Source: Limnoglobus roseus (GTDB taxonomy: Bacteria > Planctomycetota > Planctomycetia > Gemmatales > Gemmataceae). From it: a DNA stretch of 64,000 bases. The position numbers were made by a program, and so were the translations under genes. This document shows positions 26,361 to 34,651 of this stretch, one piece after another. The DNA is taken from positions 6,200,001-6,264,000 of the forward strand of contig NZ_CP042425.1 in NCBI RefSeq assembly GCF_008254045.1, given 5' to 3'. The notes beneath the pieces were generated by a model. It searched no databases. It saw only the letters and a program-made list of their open reading frames with translations, and was not told the DNA's origin. Every line of letters begins with the position of its first letter. Within the stretch, counting starts at the first letter, position 1.

Positions 26361-27644
26361 ATGAAACCGTGCGACTACGCCTGCGGCACACCCGACCATG
26401 CCGTGAACCGTCGCCGCTTCCTCGGCGGCGCGGCCGCCGGGATCGCAGGGTTCGCCGGCCTCGCCTCATCGGCTACCGCCCGCGAACTGGCATCCGCCCA
26501 GAAGCGGATGCTCGTGATCTTCCTCAGCGGCGGCGTCAGCCAGCTCGAAACCTGGGACCCGAAGCCGAATACCGACACCGGCGGCCCGTTCCGCGCCGTC
26601 CCGACGAGCGTGCCCGGCACCCACATCTCCGAACTGCTTCCGCACGCGGCGAAGCGGGCGCACCTGCTGACGCTCGTCCGCGGCGTGAACACTGCCGAGG
26701 ACGAGCACGGCCGTGGGGCGACGATCATGCTCACCGGCCGCCGCACGGAGCCGGGGCTGAAGTACCCGGAGGTCGGGGCCGTCGCCGCGAAGTTGCTCGG
26801 CCCGTCGTCGCAGGAGTTGCCCGGCCACGTGCAGATCACACCCGGCGGCGGCAGCGGGTTCAACAAGGAGGACGCAGCGTTCCTCGGCCCAAAGTTCGCG
26901 TCGGTCACGCTCGCTGACGGCAAGCCGCCGGCCGACCTCGCCCGCCCGCCCGTGCTCACGACCGACGCCGACCGCGAGCGGGAGGCCATGCGCCAGCGGC
27001 TGAACGCGAAGTTCGCGCAGTCGCGACGGTCGGCACAAACAGATGCCTACGCAGAGTCCTACGAGCAGGCGGCGAAGGTGGTGGCGAAGGCGAACGCATT
27101 CGACGCGACGCGAGAAGACCCGAAAGCCGCTGACCGCTACGGCCGCCACGACTTCGGCCGGCACCTGCTGCTCGCCCGCCGGCTGCTCGAACAGGGCGTG
27201 TCGTTCGTGAAGGTGTCGCACACGAACTACGACACGCACCACGAAAACTTCGACTTCCACATCGAACAACTCGGCGAGTTCGACCGGCCGTTCGCCATGC
27301 TGCTCGACGACCTAGCCGACCGCGGCATGCTCGACTCGACGCTGGTCGTGGTGATGTCCGAGTTCGGCCGAACGCCGCGGATCAACGACCGGTACGGCCG
27401 CGACCACTGGTCAAAGGCGTGGTCGGTGGCGATGGCCGGGTGCGGGCTGAAGGCGGGTGCGGTGGTCGGCAAGACGAACGCCAACGGCACGGCCGTGACC
27501 GACCGCGAGGTGAACGGCGGCCACCTGTTCCACACGTACTTCAAGGCCCTCGGCCTCGACCCAACGAAGAACTTTTACCCGGCCGGGCGGCCGGTGCCGA
27601 TCGCCGACCCGAAGGCGGCCGCGATCTCCGAAATCCTGGCGTGA
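26361..27644 (+). CDS. DUF1501 protein exported by the Tat pathway
   Basis: 427 residues. The Tat-type signal N-R-R-R-F-L-G-G-A-A-A-G precedes A-T-A-R-E. The mature part is the DUF1501 fold, related to alkaline phosphatase/sulfatase: V-I-F-L-S-G-G-V-S-Q-L-E-T-W-D-P-K-P near the start, T-L-V-V-V-M-S-E-F-G-R-T-P, and G-R-D-H-W. It starts 15 bp after the DUF1549/1553 gene and is certainly co-transcribed. Substrate unknown. Ends 9 bp before the WD40 gene. Confidence 0.93.
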   Translation: MKPCDYACGTPDHAVNRRRFLGGAAAGIAGFAGLASSATARELASAQKRMLVIFLSGGVSQLETWDPKPNTDTGGPFRAVPTSVPGTHISELLPHAAKRAHLLTLVRGVNTAEDEHGRGATIMLTGRRTEPGLKYPEVGAVAAKLLGPSSQELPGHVQITPGGGSGFNKEDAAFLGPKFASVTLADGKPPADLARPPVLTTDADREREAMRQRLNAKFAQSRRSAQTDAYAESYEQAAKVVAKANAFDATREDPKAADRYGRHDFGRHLLLARRLLEQGVSFVKVSHTNYDTHHENFDFHIEQLGEFDRPFAMLLDDLADRGMLDSTLVVVMSEFGRTPRINDRYGRDHWSKAWSVAMAGCGLKAGAVVGKTNANGTAVTDREVNGGHLFHTYFKALGLDPTKNFYPAGRPVPIADPKAAAISEILA

Positions 27645-27653
27645 GGGCGACCC

Positions 27654-28733
27654 GTGGCCACACCCGCCGTTGACCCGACGAAGGCCCGTGTGCTGACGGA
27701 GTTCAAGCACGCTCGGCCGCTGATCGGCTGCCGGTTCGACCCGACCGGCCGCTACCTGTTCGCGAGTGCCGAGGACGACACGGTCCAGCGATTCGACCTA
27801 CTGACCCGCGAGAAGACGGCCCTCGTCGGCCATACAAGCTGGGTTCGCGGTCTCGCATTCGTGCCGTCGCCGGCTCCTGCCTTTTCGCTCGCCACAACCA
27901 CCGCGGGCATTGCCGTGGGCGGCGTGGTCGCCGCGCGGAAGCCCGTGCCGGTCACGTTGATCTCCGGCGACTACCACGGCCGGCTGCTCTGGTGGAACGG
28001 CTCCGACGCCACGCCAAAACCGACGCGGAGCATCGCCGCCCACGACGGCTGGATTCGGGCCGTCGCCGTCAGCCCGGACGGCACGACGGTGGCGACGTGC
28101 GGCAACGATCAGCTCGTGAAACTATGGAACGCGGCCGACGGCCGTGCGATCCGCACGCTCGAGGGGCACACGTCGCACGTCTACAACGTCGCGTTCCACC
28201 CGAACGGACAGCGGCTCGTTTCGGCCGACCTGAAGGGGACGATCAAGGACTGGGATGTCGCGACCGGGAAGTTGGTCCGCGAGTTGGACGCGAAGGCGCT
28301 ACACAAGTACGACTCGGGGTTCGGCGCCGACATCGGCGGCATCCGCGGCATCGCGTTCGACGCGACCGGGGCGCACTTGGCCGTCATCGGCATCACGAAC
28401 GTGTCAAACGCCTTCGCCGGCGTCGGCAATCCGCTCGTCGTTCTCTTCGATTGGGCCGACGGCAAGTCGAAGCAACTGAAGCCGAAGGACGCCTTCCAGG
28501 GCACCGGCTGGGGCGTGGCGTTCCACCCGACCGGGTTCGTGATTGGCGCCGGCGGGGGCGGGCAGGGCCGCATCTGGTTCTGGAACCCGGCCGACGCGGC
28601 GAACACGCACACCGTGAACGTGCCGACGAACGCCCGCGACCTGGCCCTGCACCCGGACGGCACGGCCGTCGCCGTCGCCGGGGCGAACGGCACCCTTACG
28701 GTGTACGCGCTGGCCCGCTTGCCCGCGACGTAG
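27654..28733 (+). CDS. WD40-repeat protein
   Basis: 359 residues from a GTG at 27654. WD40 propeller with repeats such as V-S-P-D-G-T-T-V-A-T-C-G-N-D, then L-V-K-L-W, then L-E-G-H-T-S-H-V-Y-N-V-A-F and H-P-D-G-T-A-V-A. No signal peptide, so probably cytoplasmic, unlike its two operon partners. Third gene of the common planctomycete DUF1549-DUF1501-WD40 arrangement. Likely a scaffold. The 205 bp after it contain no gene. Confidence 0.88.
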   Translation: MATPAVDPTKARVLTEFKHARPLIGCRFDPTGRYLFASAEDDTVQRFDLLTREKTALVGHTSWVRGLAFVPSPAPAFSLATTTAGIAVGGVVAARKPVPVTLISGDYHGRLLWWNGSDATPKPTRSIAAHDGWIRAVAVSPDGTTVATCGNDQLVKLWNAADGRAIRTLEGHTSHVYNVAFHPNGQRLVSADLKGTIKDWDVATGKLVRELDAKALHKYDSGFGADIGGIRGIAFDATGAHLAVIGITNVSNAFAGVGNPLVVLFDWADGKSKQLKPKDAFQGTGWGVAFHPTGFVIGAGGGGQGRIWFWNPADAANTHTVNVPTNARDLALHPDGTAVAVAGANGTLTVYALARLPAT

Positions 28734-28938
28734 GGGCTTGGACCGTCGGGGACTGAGCTGATCGAAAAGCGTCCCTTCGACGTCAGAACTTCGAGGCCAA
28801 ACGCGATCGCCCTGTGGAGGCTAATGGTGTCCGGAATGATTCGGCTATCCTGATGATTTCAGACAGTCAGTGCGGATCGCGTACGGTCGCGGCTGAACCG
28901 AATGCGGCCGAAACGGACAGCGTCACGAGGGTCGAGAA

Positions 28939-31284
28939 TCAGGGCGCGATCCGCAGGCGTTGTAAGGTTGCCTCGATCAGCAGGGCCAACTCCTCGGGCA
29001 GTGGGGCGTAGTAGATGAGCGTCGCTGGGGCCTGACCGGCGTGCGTCACCCAGTCAAGGAAGTCGAGTAAACTCTTGCGCTTCTCGGCATCCGGGTGGGC
29101 GGCGTCGAAGACGGCCCATGTCGTCCCCGCGATCGGGTACGTGCCGGCGGCGGGGCCGTCGGTGAGGTTGAACCGAAAATCCTTCGGGAACTGCCGCTGC
29201 AACTCGGCCGCCGCAGCGGCTCGGACGCTGTTGAGCGTGGGCTGCACGTGGACGCCGGCGCGGTTGCGGACGTGGCCGATCGACAGCTTTGGCTGGCCGA
29301 GGGTGTGCGTCAGTTCGACGTACCCAATCGCCCCGTAAGTCGCGTTCACCTGTTCGGCCACGCTGTCATTGCCGCGGGCACCCACGCCGGTCGGCCACAC
29401 CTTCGGTGTATTCGTCGCCGCGTCGCCGATCTCCCGCCGCCACGCATCGCTGGTCTTGCACAGGAAGTCCGTCCAGATGTTCGTGGTGCCGCTGGAGTCC
29501 GACCGGAAGACGACGGCGATGGCCGCGTCCGGCATCGCGATTTGTGGGTTCTCCTGCTGAAGCAGCGGATCGTTCCACCGCGTAATCCGGCCGAGGTAGA
29601 TGTCCGCGAGCAGCGGGCCAGAGAAGCGGACGCCGTGACGGATCTCGCGGAGGTTGTAGGTCGGCACGACCGCGCCGTGGACGAGCGGGACGTGAATGAG
29701 ATTCATCCCGGCTAACCGGCCCTGCTCGAGCTGCTCCGGCGTGAGGTAGGCGTCGGTGCAGCAGAAGTCCCACTTGCGGTCGAGCACGGCCTGGACGCCC
29801 TCGCCGGAACCAACGGTCGCGTACTCGACGTGGGTGTGGTGGGCCGATTCGTACAACTCTTTCCACTGGACCATCGCCTTCTGCACGAACGTGGACCCGC
29901 CGCCCGTGAGCACTTCCGGCGGGTCGGACGGCGCGGGGGCGGACCGGCGGACCGGCGGCAGCGTGGTCTCGGCACGTGAGTTTCGGTCGATGAGCCACGC
30001 CGCCATTACGCCGAGCGACAGCAACAGGAGTTGAACCGTACCGAAGATGAGCCACCGGCGGTAGGCGGACCGTGGCGGCGTAGCACCCCCGGACGTGGGG
30101 TGCGTGGCGGACGTGGCTGAGGCCAGAGTGTCCACACTGGAGGTCGGCACTGGCAGGGCGCTCATCACCGGTGGTGAGCCGTTCCGGACCGCGGGGGGCG
30201 GTGTCAGGCCGATGCGGTACGCCGCGGCCGGCGTCTGCGGCATCTCGCCGGCCGCCGGCGGCGCGATCGGCCGCGAGTACGGCGTCAGAATTTGCATCAA
30301 CTCCGCCGGCGTCTGGAACCGCACACCGGGGTCTTTCGCCATCATGCGCGTCAGTACCGCCACCACATCGGCCGGCACGTCGGGGCGAAGCTCTTTCACC
30401 GACGTCGGTTCGCGGAGTTGGTGCCAGAGGAGTTTTTGCGTGAAGTTCCCCTCTTCGAACGGCAGCTTGGCCGTCAACAGGAAGTAGAGCGTGCAGCCGA
30501 GGCTGTACAGGTCCGCCCGGATGTCTACGGCCGAACTATCGACCGACTGCTCGGGGGCCATGAAGTCGGCCGTGCCGATAATCCGGCGGTCGTCGTACTT
30601 GGCCGTCAAGTTGTGGTTGCGGGAGGCGTCGTCGAAGTATCGGGCGAGGCCGAGGTCGAGAACCTTCAGCGTGCCCCCGCGCTCAAGCAGCAGGTTGGCC
30701 GGCTTGATGTCGCGGTGGACCAACCCCGCCCGGTGGGCGTGGTCGAGGCCGCACGCCGCCTGATAAACGTAGTGGACCGCCCGCGCGATCGGGAGCCGGC
30801 CGTGCCGCTGGACGATCGAGTGCAGGTCGCTGCCGTCCACATACTCCATCGCCATGAACGGAGTGCTGCCGACGCGGTCCATGTCGAACACCCGCGCGAT
30901 GTTCGGGTGGTCCAGTTGCGCCACCGCCCGTGCCTCGCGGAAGAAGCGGTCCGTGAACCCGGCCGCCTGCGCCGCAACCGCGTGCAACACCTTCACCGCG
31001 ACGAGGCGGTGGAGCATCAAGTGTTCGCACAGGTAGACGTGGCCCATCCCGCCGCTGCCGAGGTGGTCGAGCAGCTTGTATTTTCCGCCGAGGAAGAACC
31101 CCTTCGATCGCCCCGTCTGGAGTCGCTTCGCCTGGTACGGAGTCAAAACACGGTCGGCGAGCATCCGGCTGCGGATCTTGTCGGCGTCGTCGTCAGCCTG
31201 GTACGGCTCCAGGACTGCGTCCGGAAGGAGGCGGCTTTCCCGGATCGCCGTGAGAAACTCGTGGGCGGTGGCAGTGTGCGGCAT
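28939..31284 (-). CDS. Receptor-type Ser/Thr kinase with C-terminal PstS-like phosphate-binding domain
   Basis: 781 residues from the ATG at 31284 (a TTG at 31317 is possible). N-terminal ~60 residues: a planctomycete-type lead with L-T-P-Y-Q-A-K-R-L. Kinase ~69-340: G-S-G-G-M-G-H-V-Y, V-A-V-K-V-L, H-R-D-I-K-P-A-N, D-L-G-L-A (DFG variant), F-M-A-P-E-Q. After a Pro/Thr-rich linker comes one membrane helix (~411-432, I-F-G-T-V-Q-L-L-L-L-S-L-G-V), with R-S-A-Y-R-R on its inner side. Residues ~459-781 are a phosphate-ABC binding protein fold: T-G-G-G-S-T-F-V-Q-K-A, V-G-S-G-E-G-V-Q-A-V-L, I-Y-L-G-R-I-T-R-W-N-D-P and the ligand loop R-S-D-S-S-G-T-T-N-I-W. The kinase is therefore inside and the binding domain outside. 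Divergent from the STAS gene. Confidence 0.92.
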   Translation of the reverse strand: MPHTATAHEFLTAIRESRLLPDAVLEPYQADDDADKIRSRMLADRVLTPYQAKRLQTGRSKGFFLGGKYKLLDHLGSGGMGHVYLCEHLMLHRLVAVKVLHAVAAQAAGFTDRFFREARAVAQLDHPNIARVFDMDRVGSTPFMAMEYVDGSDLHSIVQRHGRLPIARAVHYVYQAACGLDHAHRAGLVHRDIKPANLLLERGGTLKVLDLGLARYFDDASRNHNLTAKYDDRRIIGTADFMAPEQSVDSSAVDIRADLYSLGCTLYFLLTAKLPFEEGNFTQKLLWHQLREPTSVKELRPDVPADVVAVLTRMMAKDPGVRFQTPAELMQILTPYSRPIAPPAAGEMPQTPAAAYRIGLTPPPAVRNGSPPVMSALPVPTSSVDTLASATSATHPTSGGATPPRSAYRRWLIFGTVQLLLLSLGVMAAWLIDRNSRAETTLPPVRRSAPAPSDPPEVLTGGGSTFVQKAMVQWKELYESAHHTHVEYATVGSGEGVQAVLDRKWDFCCTDAYLTPEQLEQGRLAGMNLIHVPLVHGAVVPTYNLREIRHGVRFSGPLLADIYLGRITRWNDPLLQQENPQIAMPDAAIAVVFRSDSSGTTNIWTDFLCKTSDAWRREIGDAATNTPKVWPTGVGARGNDSVAEQVNATYGAIGYVELTHTLGQPKLSIGHVRNRAGVHVQPTLNSVRAAAAAELQRQFPKDFRFNLTDGPAAGTYPIAGTTWAVFDAAHPDAEKRKSLLDFLDWVTHAGQAPATLIYYAPLPEELALLIEATLQRLRIAP

Positions 31285-31572
31285 AGGAGGTCGTGCGGGA
31301 CGAAGGAGCGCCAGCAATAGAGGTAGGTTCGAGCCGTGAATTCACGGACTGAAATGGGTGAAGATCGTGTTAAAGGTGCCACGGCGTCACCCGATGGCCT
31401 ACACGCGGCGATGGAAACCCACCACACGAAGGGTCGAATCCTACCCGATTCGGTCCTCGCGAATTCTTCTCGCAAGCCTCACGCGAACGCAGCAGCGAGC
31501 GGGCTAATTGAACGGTTGTCCGCCGTGACACCGCGAGCGGTTCCGATCCGGCGGCCATCCGTGGGGCGAAGT

Positions 31573-32037
31573 ATGGACAACGCGCAGGCGGCGAACCTCG
31601 TTCACAAACCCGCGGCGGCCCCGCAGTCGGGCGTTTACTCGGCGGCGCTCGGCGAGGCTGGCAATACTGCCGACGGCGGCATGAAGCTGACCTACAACCC
31701 GGTCGCGGGCGATCCCATTGTCCGCGTCCAGTGCGAGGGCGTCCTCACTGTCCGCGGCCGGATCGGGGGCGAACCGCTCAAGGACCTACTCGGGCCGCGG
31801 TGTTACGGTCTGCAAGTCGTGATGAACCTGGAGCGGGTTGTCGGCGTCGAGACGAGCGGCATCTCGTGGGTGATGCAGACGGGGGAGAAGTTCAACACCA
31901 CCGGCGGCCGCCTCATCTTATTCTCCGTGCCGGTGCAGGTAACGTCGCTGTTCCAATTGCTCGAAATGGACCTCCCGTTCGCCGTGGCCGCCAACCAGAC
32001 CGCGGCCGTCGCGATGGCCCAAACTCCGCCCCGCTAA
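31573..32037 (+). CDS. STAS-domain (anti-anti-sigma-like) protein
   Basis: 154 residues from the ATG at 31573; upstream codons in the same frame (to 31336) look non-coding. After a 35-residue low-complexity lead comes a STAS-type fold: I-V-R-V-Q-C-E-G-V-L-T-V-R-G-R, Q-V-V-M-N-L-E-R-V-V-G-V-E-T-S-G-I, and G-G-R-L-I-L-F-S-V-P. The Ser in E-T-S-G-I-S lies where anti-anti-sigma factors of the SpoIIAA type are phosphorylated, so it is a plausible kinase substrate. It is followed 21 bp later by the GspE-like gene and flanked on both sides by kinases. Confidence 0.72.
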   Translation: MDNAQAANLVHKPAAAPQSGVYSAALGEAGNTADGGMKLTYNPVAGDPIVRVQCEGVLTVRGRIGGEPLKDLLGPRCYGLQVVMNLERVVGVETSGISWVMQTGEKFNTTGGRLILFSVPVQVTSLFQLLEMDLPFAVAANQTAAVAMAQTPPR

Positions 32038-32058
32038 CTTCAACCGAAGGTACCGCCC

Positions 32059-33378
32059 GTGCCCACTGCCACGGACTTGATCGAACCGCCCGCCGGTCTG
32101 AGCCGCATCGCGAACGGCCGCCCTCACCCGGCCGCGATGCTGCACGACGCCGTTCCCGAACCGTCGTTCGCCGCACTCGCCCGGCAGGAACCGGACGCGA
32201 TCATGCCCGCCCTCGTCGAGTACGCGGCCGCCCTGCGGGCGAGCGACCTGTACTGCTACTCGAACGAGACCGACTTCCAGTTCGCCATCCGTCACCTCGG
32301 CATCGTGCGGACGCTCGGCTCCGTCGGCATCGAGGTCGGCCGGCGGTGCGTGTTGTACGTCAAGGCGATGGCGAACATGAACACCGGCGAGCGCCGCAAG
32401 CCGCTCGAAGGGCGGTGGGTGTTCCCCCGCGCGTCCGGCCGGCCGCTCGACCTGCGGATCAGCACGATCCCGACGTTGCACGGCGAAGACATCACCCTCC
32501 GCATCCTGGACCAGGGAAGGGCAATCCTGTCGCTCGACCAACTCGGGATGCATCCGCACAAGTTCGCCCAGTTCGGCCAGATGCTGACCTCGCCGAGCGG
32601 GCTGATTTTGGTGTGCGGGCCAACGGAGTCCGGCAAGACGACCAGCATGTACGCGGGTCTGGCGTACCTGAACAACGGGTTCCGCAAGATCAACACGATC
32701 GAGGACCCGATCGAGTACTCGCTCGCCGGCATTCGCCAATCGCAGATCGCGGCCACGGCGGACGTGACGTTCGACGTGCTCCTCCGCGGCGTGCTGCGGC
32801 AGGCTCCGGACGTTATCATGATCGGCGAAATCCGCGACGAGGAGACGGCCCTCATCGCCGTCCGGGCGGCGGCCACCGGGCACCTCGTCCTCTCGACGCT
32901 GCACGCCCCGGTCGCGGCGGCGGCGGTCCACAGCATGTTCCGCCTCGGCGTTCAGCCGCGGGCGCTGTCGCACGCCCTGCTCGGCGTCGTGTCCCAGCGG
33001 TTGCTGCGGACGCTCTGCCCGGAATGCAAGCGGGCGTACCCGCTGCCGCCCGGCAAGGCGTTCAACAGCGTGCGGAAGTGGATGGACCCCGACGCCAATG
33101 TGACGCTGTACGGCCCCGAGGGGTGTCCGGCGTGCCACATGACCGGCTTCGCCGGTCGCACCGGGTTGTTCGAGGTATTGAGCATGACGCCGGCGGTGCG
33201 GACGCTGATGGAACACGGTGCCCACACTGCGGCGATCCGCAAGCAAGCGGTCGAGGACGGCATGATGGAGTTCCGCCACGCGGCCCTGCTGAAGGTCGCG
33301 CAGGCTCGCACCAGCCTGGAAGAAGTCACCCGCGTCGTGCCGGCCGAGTTCCTCTCGGCGGCATCCGACAACGGCTGA
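32059..33378 (+). CDS. GspE/PilB-type secretion ATPase
   Basis: 439 residues from a GTG at 32059. Hexameric motor of type II secretion or type IV pili. An N-terminal beta-domain includes S-D-L-Y-C-Y, then the ATPase core: Walker A G-P-T-E-S-G-K-T-T (Glu in place of the usual second Gly; the G-x-x-x-x-G-K-T pattern is kept), Asp box I-N-T-I-E-D-P-I-E-Y, Walker B V-I-M-I-G-E-I-R-D-E-E-T-A, and H-L-V-L-S-T-L-H-A. The zinc site is C-P-E-C (33017) and C-P-A-C (33126). It lacks the long N-terminal MshEN domain of full GspE. Followed 28 bp later by gspF. Confidence 0.9.
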   Translation: MPTATDLIEPPAGLSRIANGRPHPAAMLHDAVPEPSFAALARQEPDAIMPALVEYAAALRASDLYCYSNETDFQFAIRHLGIVRTLGSVGIEVGRRCVLYVKAMANMNTGERRKPLEGRWVFPRASGRPLDLRISTIPTLHGEDITLRILDQGRAILSLDQLGMHPHKFAQFGQMLTSPSGLILVCGPTESGKTTSMYAGLAYLNNGFRKINTIEDPIEYSLAGIRQSQIAATADVTFDVLLRGVLRQAPDVIMIGEIRDEETALIAVRAAATGHLVLSTLHAPVAAAAVHSMFRLGVQPRALSHALLGVVSQRLLRTLCPECKRAYPLPPGKAFNSVRKWMDPDANVTLYGPEGCPACHMTGFAGRTGLFEVLSMTPAVRTLMEHGAHTAAIRKQAVEDGMMEFRHAALLKVAQARTSLEEVTRVVPAEFLSAASDNG

Positions 33379-33406
33379 CCCCGAACCAAACCCACGAGAT
33401 CAACAC

Positions 33407-34555
33407 ATGGCCCGTGCCGTGAACCGTGTCTGGGGTGGCCTCGCCCGGATCGCCCGCCCGTTCGCCAACCGCACGCTGTCCACGGCGGCGCTGATCGAGT
33501 TCACGCAGTCCGTGCGGTTCTTCCTCTCCAGCGGCATGACCCTCCGCGACACCATGCGGGCGCTGGCCGAGAACGGCACGCGACCGGCCCGACGGGCGGC
33601 GACCGCGATCGGCCGCGACCTCGCTGCCGGGTACGGCTTCCCGGAATCGCTGAGTCGCCAGGGGCGAAAGTTCCCGCCGTTGTTCCGGGCGATGGCGTCC
33701 GTCGGCGACGAGACCGGGAACTTACCGGAAGTCATGCACGACCTCGAAAAGTACTACGACTTCCAGCAGCAGTTGCAGCGACAGTTGCGGTCGCAGATCA
33801 GTTGGCCGGTCATCCAGTTCACGCTCGCCCTCTTGGTCGTGACGGGGCTGATCTACATGCTAGGCCAGATTCCGCAGACCCGCCCGCCAGTCCGACTCGA
33901 AGCCCAAACGCCCGAGGCGGTCGAAAAGCTGAAGACCGCGATGAAGGCCCCGACTCTCGATCCCCTCGGCCTCGGCGTCGGCGAGGACGGGGCAATCCGC
34001 TTCCTCACGCTTGTCGTCGGCACGATTGCCGCCGCCGCAGTGACGTTCTGGGTGATTCGCCGCCTGCTCCGCCGCCGCGCATTCGTCGAGCGTGGCCTGC
34101 TCTGGGCACCGTTCCTCGGCCCGTGCCTGGAAGCCGTCGCCCTGTCGCGGTTCTGCCTGGCGATGAAGCTCATGCTCAAGACGAGCATGTCGATCCTTGA
34201 CACGATCCGGCTCGGGTACGAATCGACCGATAACCTGGCGTTCGTCGCGGCGGCCCCGAAGTCCGTCGGCCTGCTGCGACGGGGCAACTCGGTGACGACG
34301 GCGATGGGGGCCACAGGGCTGTTTCCGCGGCGGTTCATGAGCTCGGTGGCGATCGGCGAAGAGAGCGGCCACTTGGCCGAGACGCTGGAGAACCAGGGTG
34401 CCTATTACGACGACGTGGCCCGCCAACGGCTGGCGCTGTTCAACCGACTGCTGGCGACGGCCGTGTGGCTGGTCGTCGCCGGGTTCGTCGTCGTGCTGAT
34501 CTTCCGCGTCTTCACCGGGGCCTACCTGAAGACGATCGACGCCTACTCGGCGTGA
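33407..34555 (+). CDS. GspF/PilC-type inner-membrane platform protein
   Basis: 382 residues. Two T2SSF repeats: first F-T-Q-S-V-R-F-F-L-S-S-G-M-T-L-R-D-T, second L-S-R-F-C-L-A-M-K-L-M-L-K-T-S-M-S-I-L-D-T-I. The E-E-S-G-H-L-A-E-T-L signature is near the end. Three membrane segments, around 33810-33870, 34010-34060 and 34465-34515. Anchors the motor and helps build the pseudopilus. No secretin, prepilin peptidase or major pseudopilin gene is adjacent. Pairs with the GspE-like ATPase upstream. Confidence 0.9.
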   Translation: MARAVNRVWGGLARIARPFANRTLSTAALIEFTQSVRFFLSSGMTLRDTMRALAENGTRPARRAATAIGRDLAAGYGFPESLSRQGRKFPPLFRAMASVGDETGNLPEVMHDLEKYYDFQQQLQRQLRSQISWPVIQFTLALLVVTGLIYMLGQIPQTRPPVRLEAQTPEAVEKLKTAMKAPTLDPLGLGVGEDGAIRFLTLVVGTIAAAAVTFWVIRRLLRRRAFVERGLLWAPFLGPCLEAVALSRFCLAMKLMLKTSMSILDTIRLGYESTDNLAFVAAAPKSVGLLRRGNSVTTAMGATGLFPRRFMSSVAIGEESGHLAETLENQGAYYDDVARQRLALFNRLLATAVWLVVAGFVVVLIFRVFTGAYLKTIDAYSA

Positions 34556-34651
34556 GGCATCTTCGCCAAGCCTTCACTCAAACTTCACGGCCTGGTCCAA
34601 CGTGGGTGATAGATTGACGGCGTTTCCGCACTCCCCACCCGGCGGGCCACG

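Noticed and set aside
31736..33379. Long antisense and alternate frames across the STAS and GspE genes
   Set aside because: Typical GC-rich shadow frames, Arg/Pro-rich; the GspE frame carries every motif.
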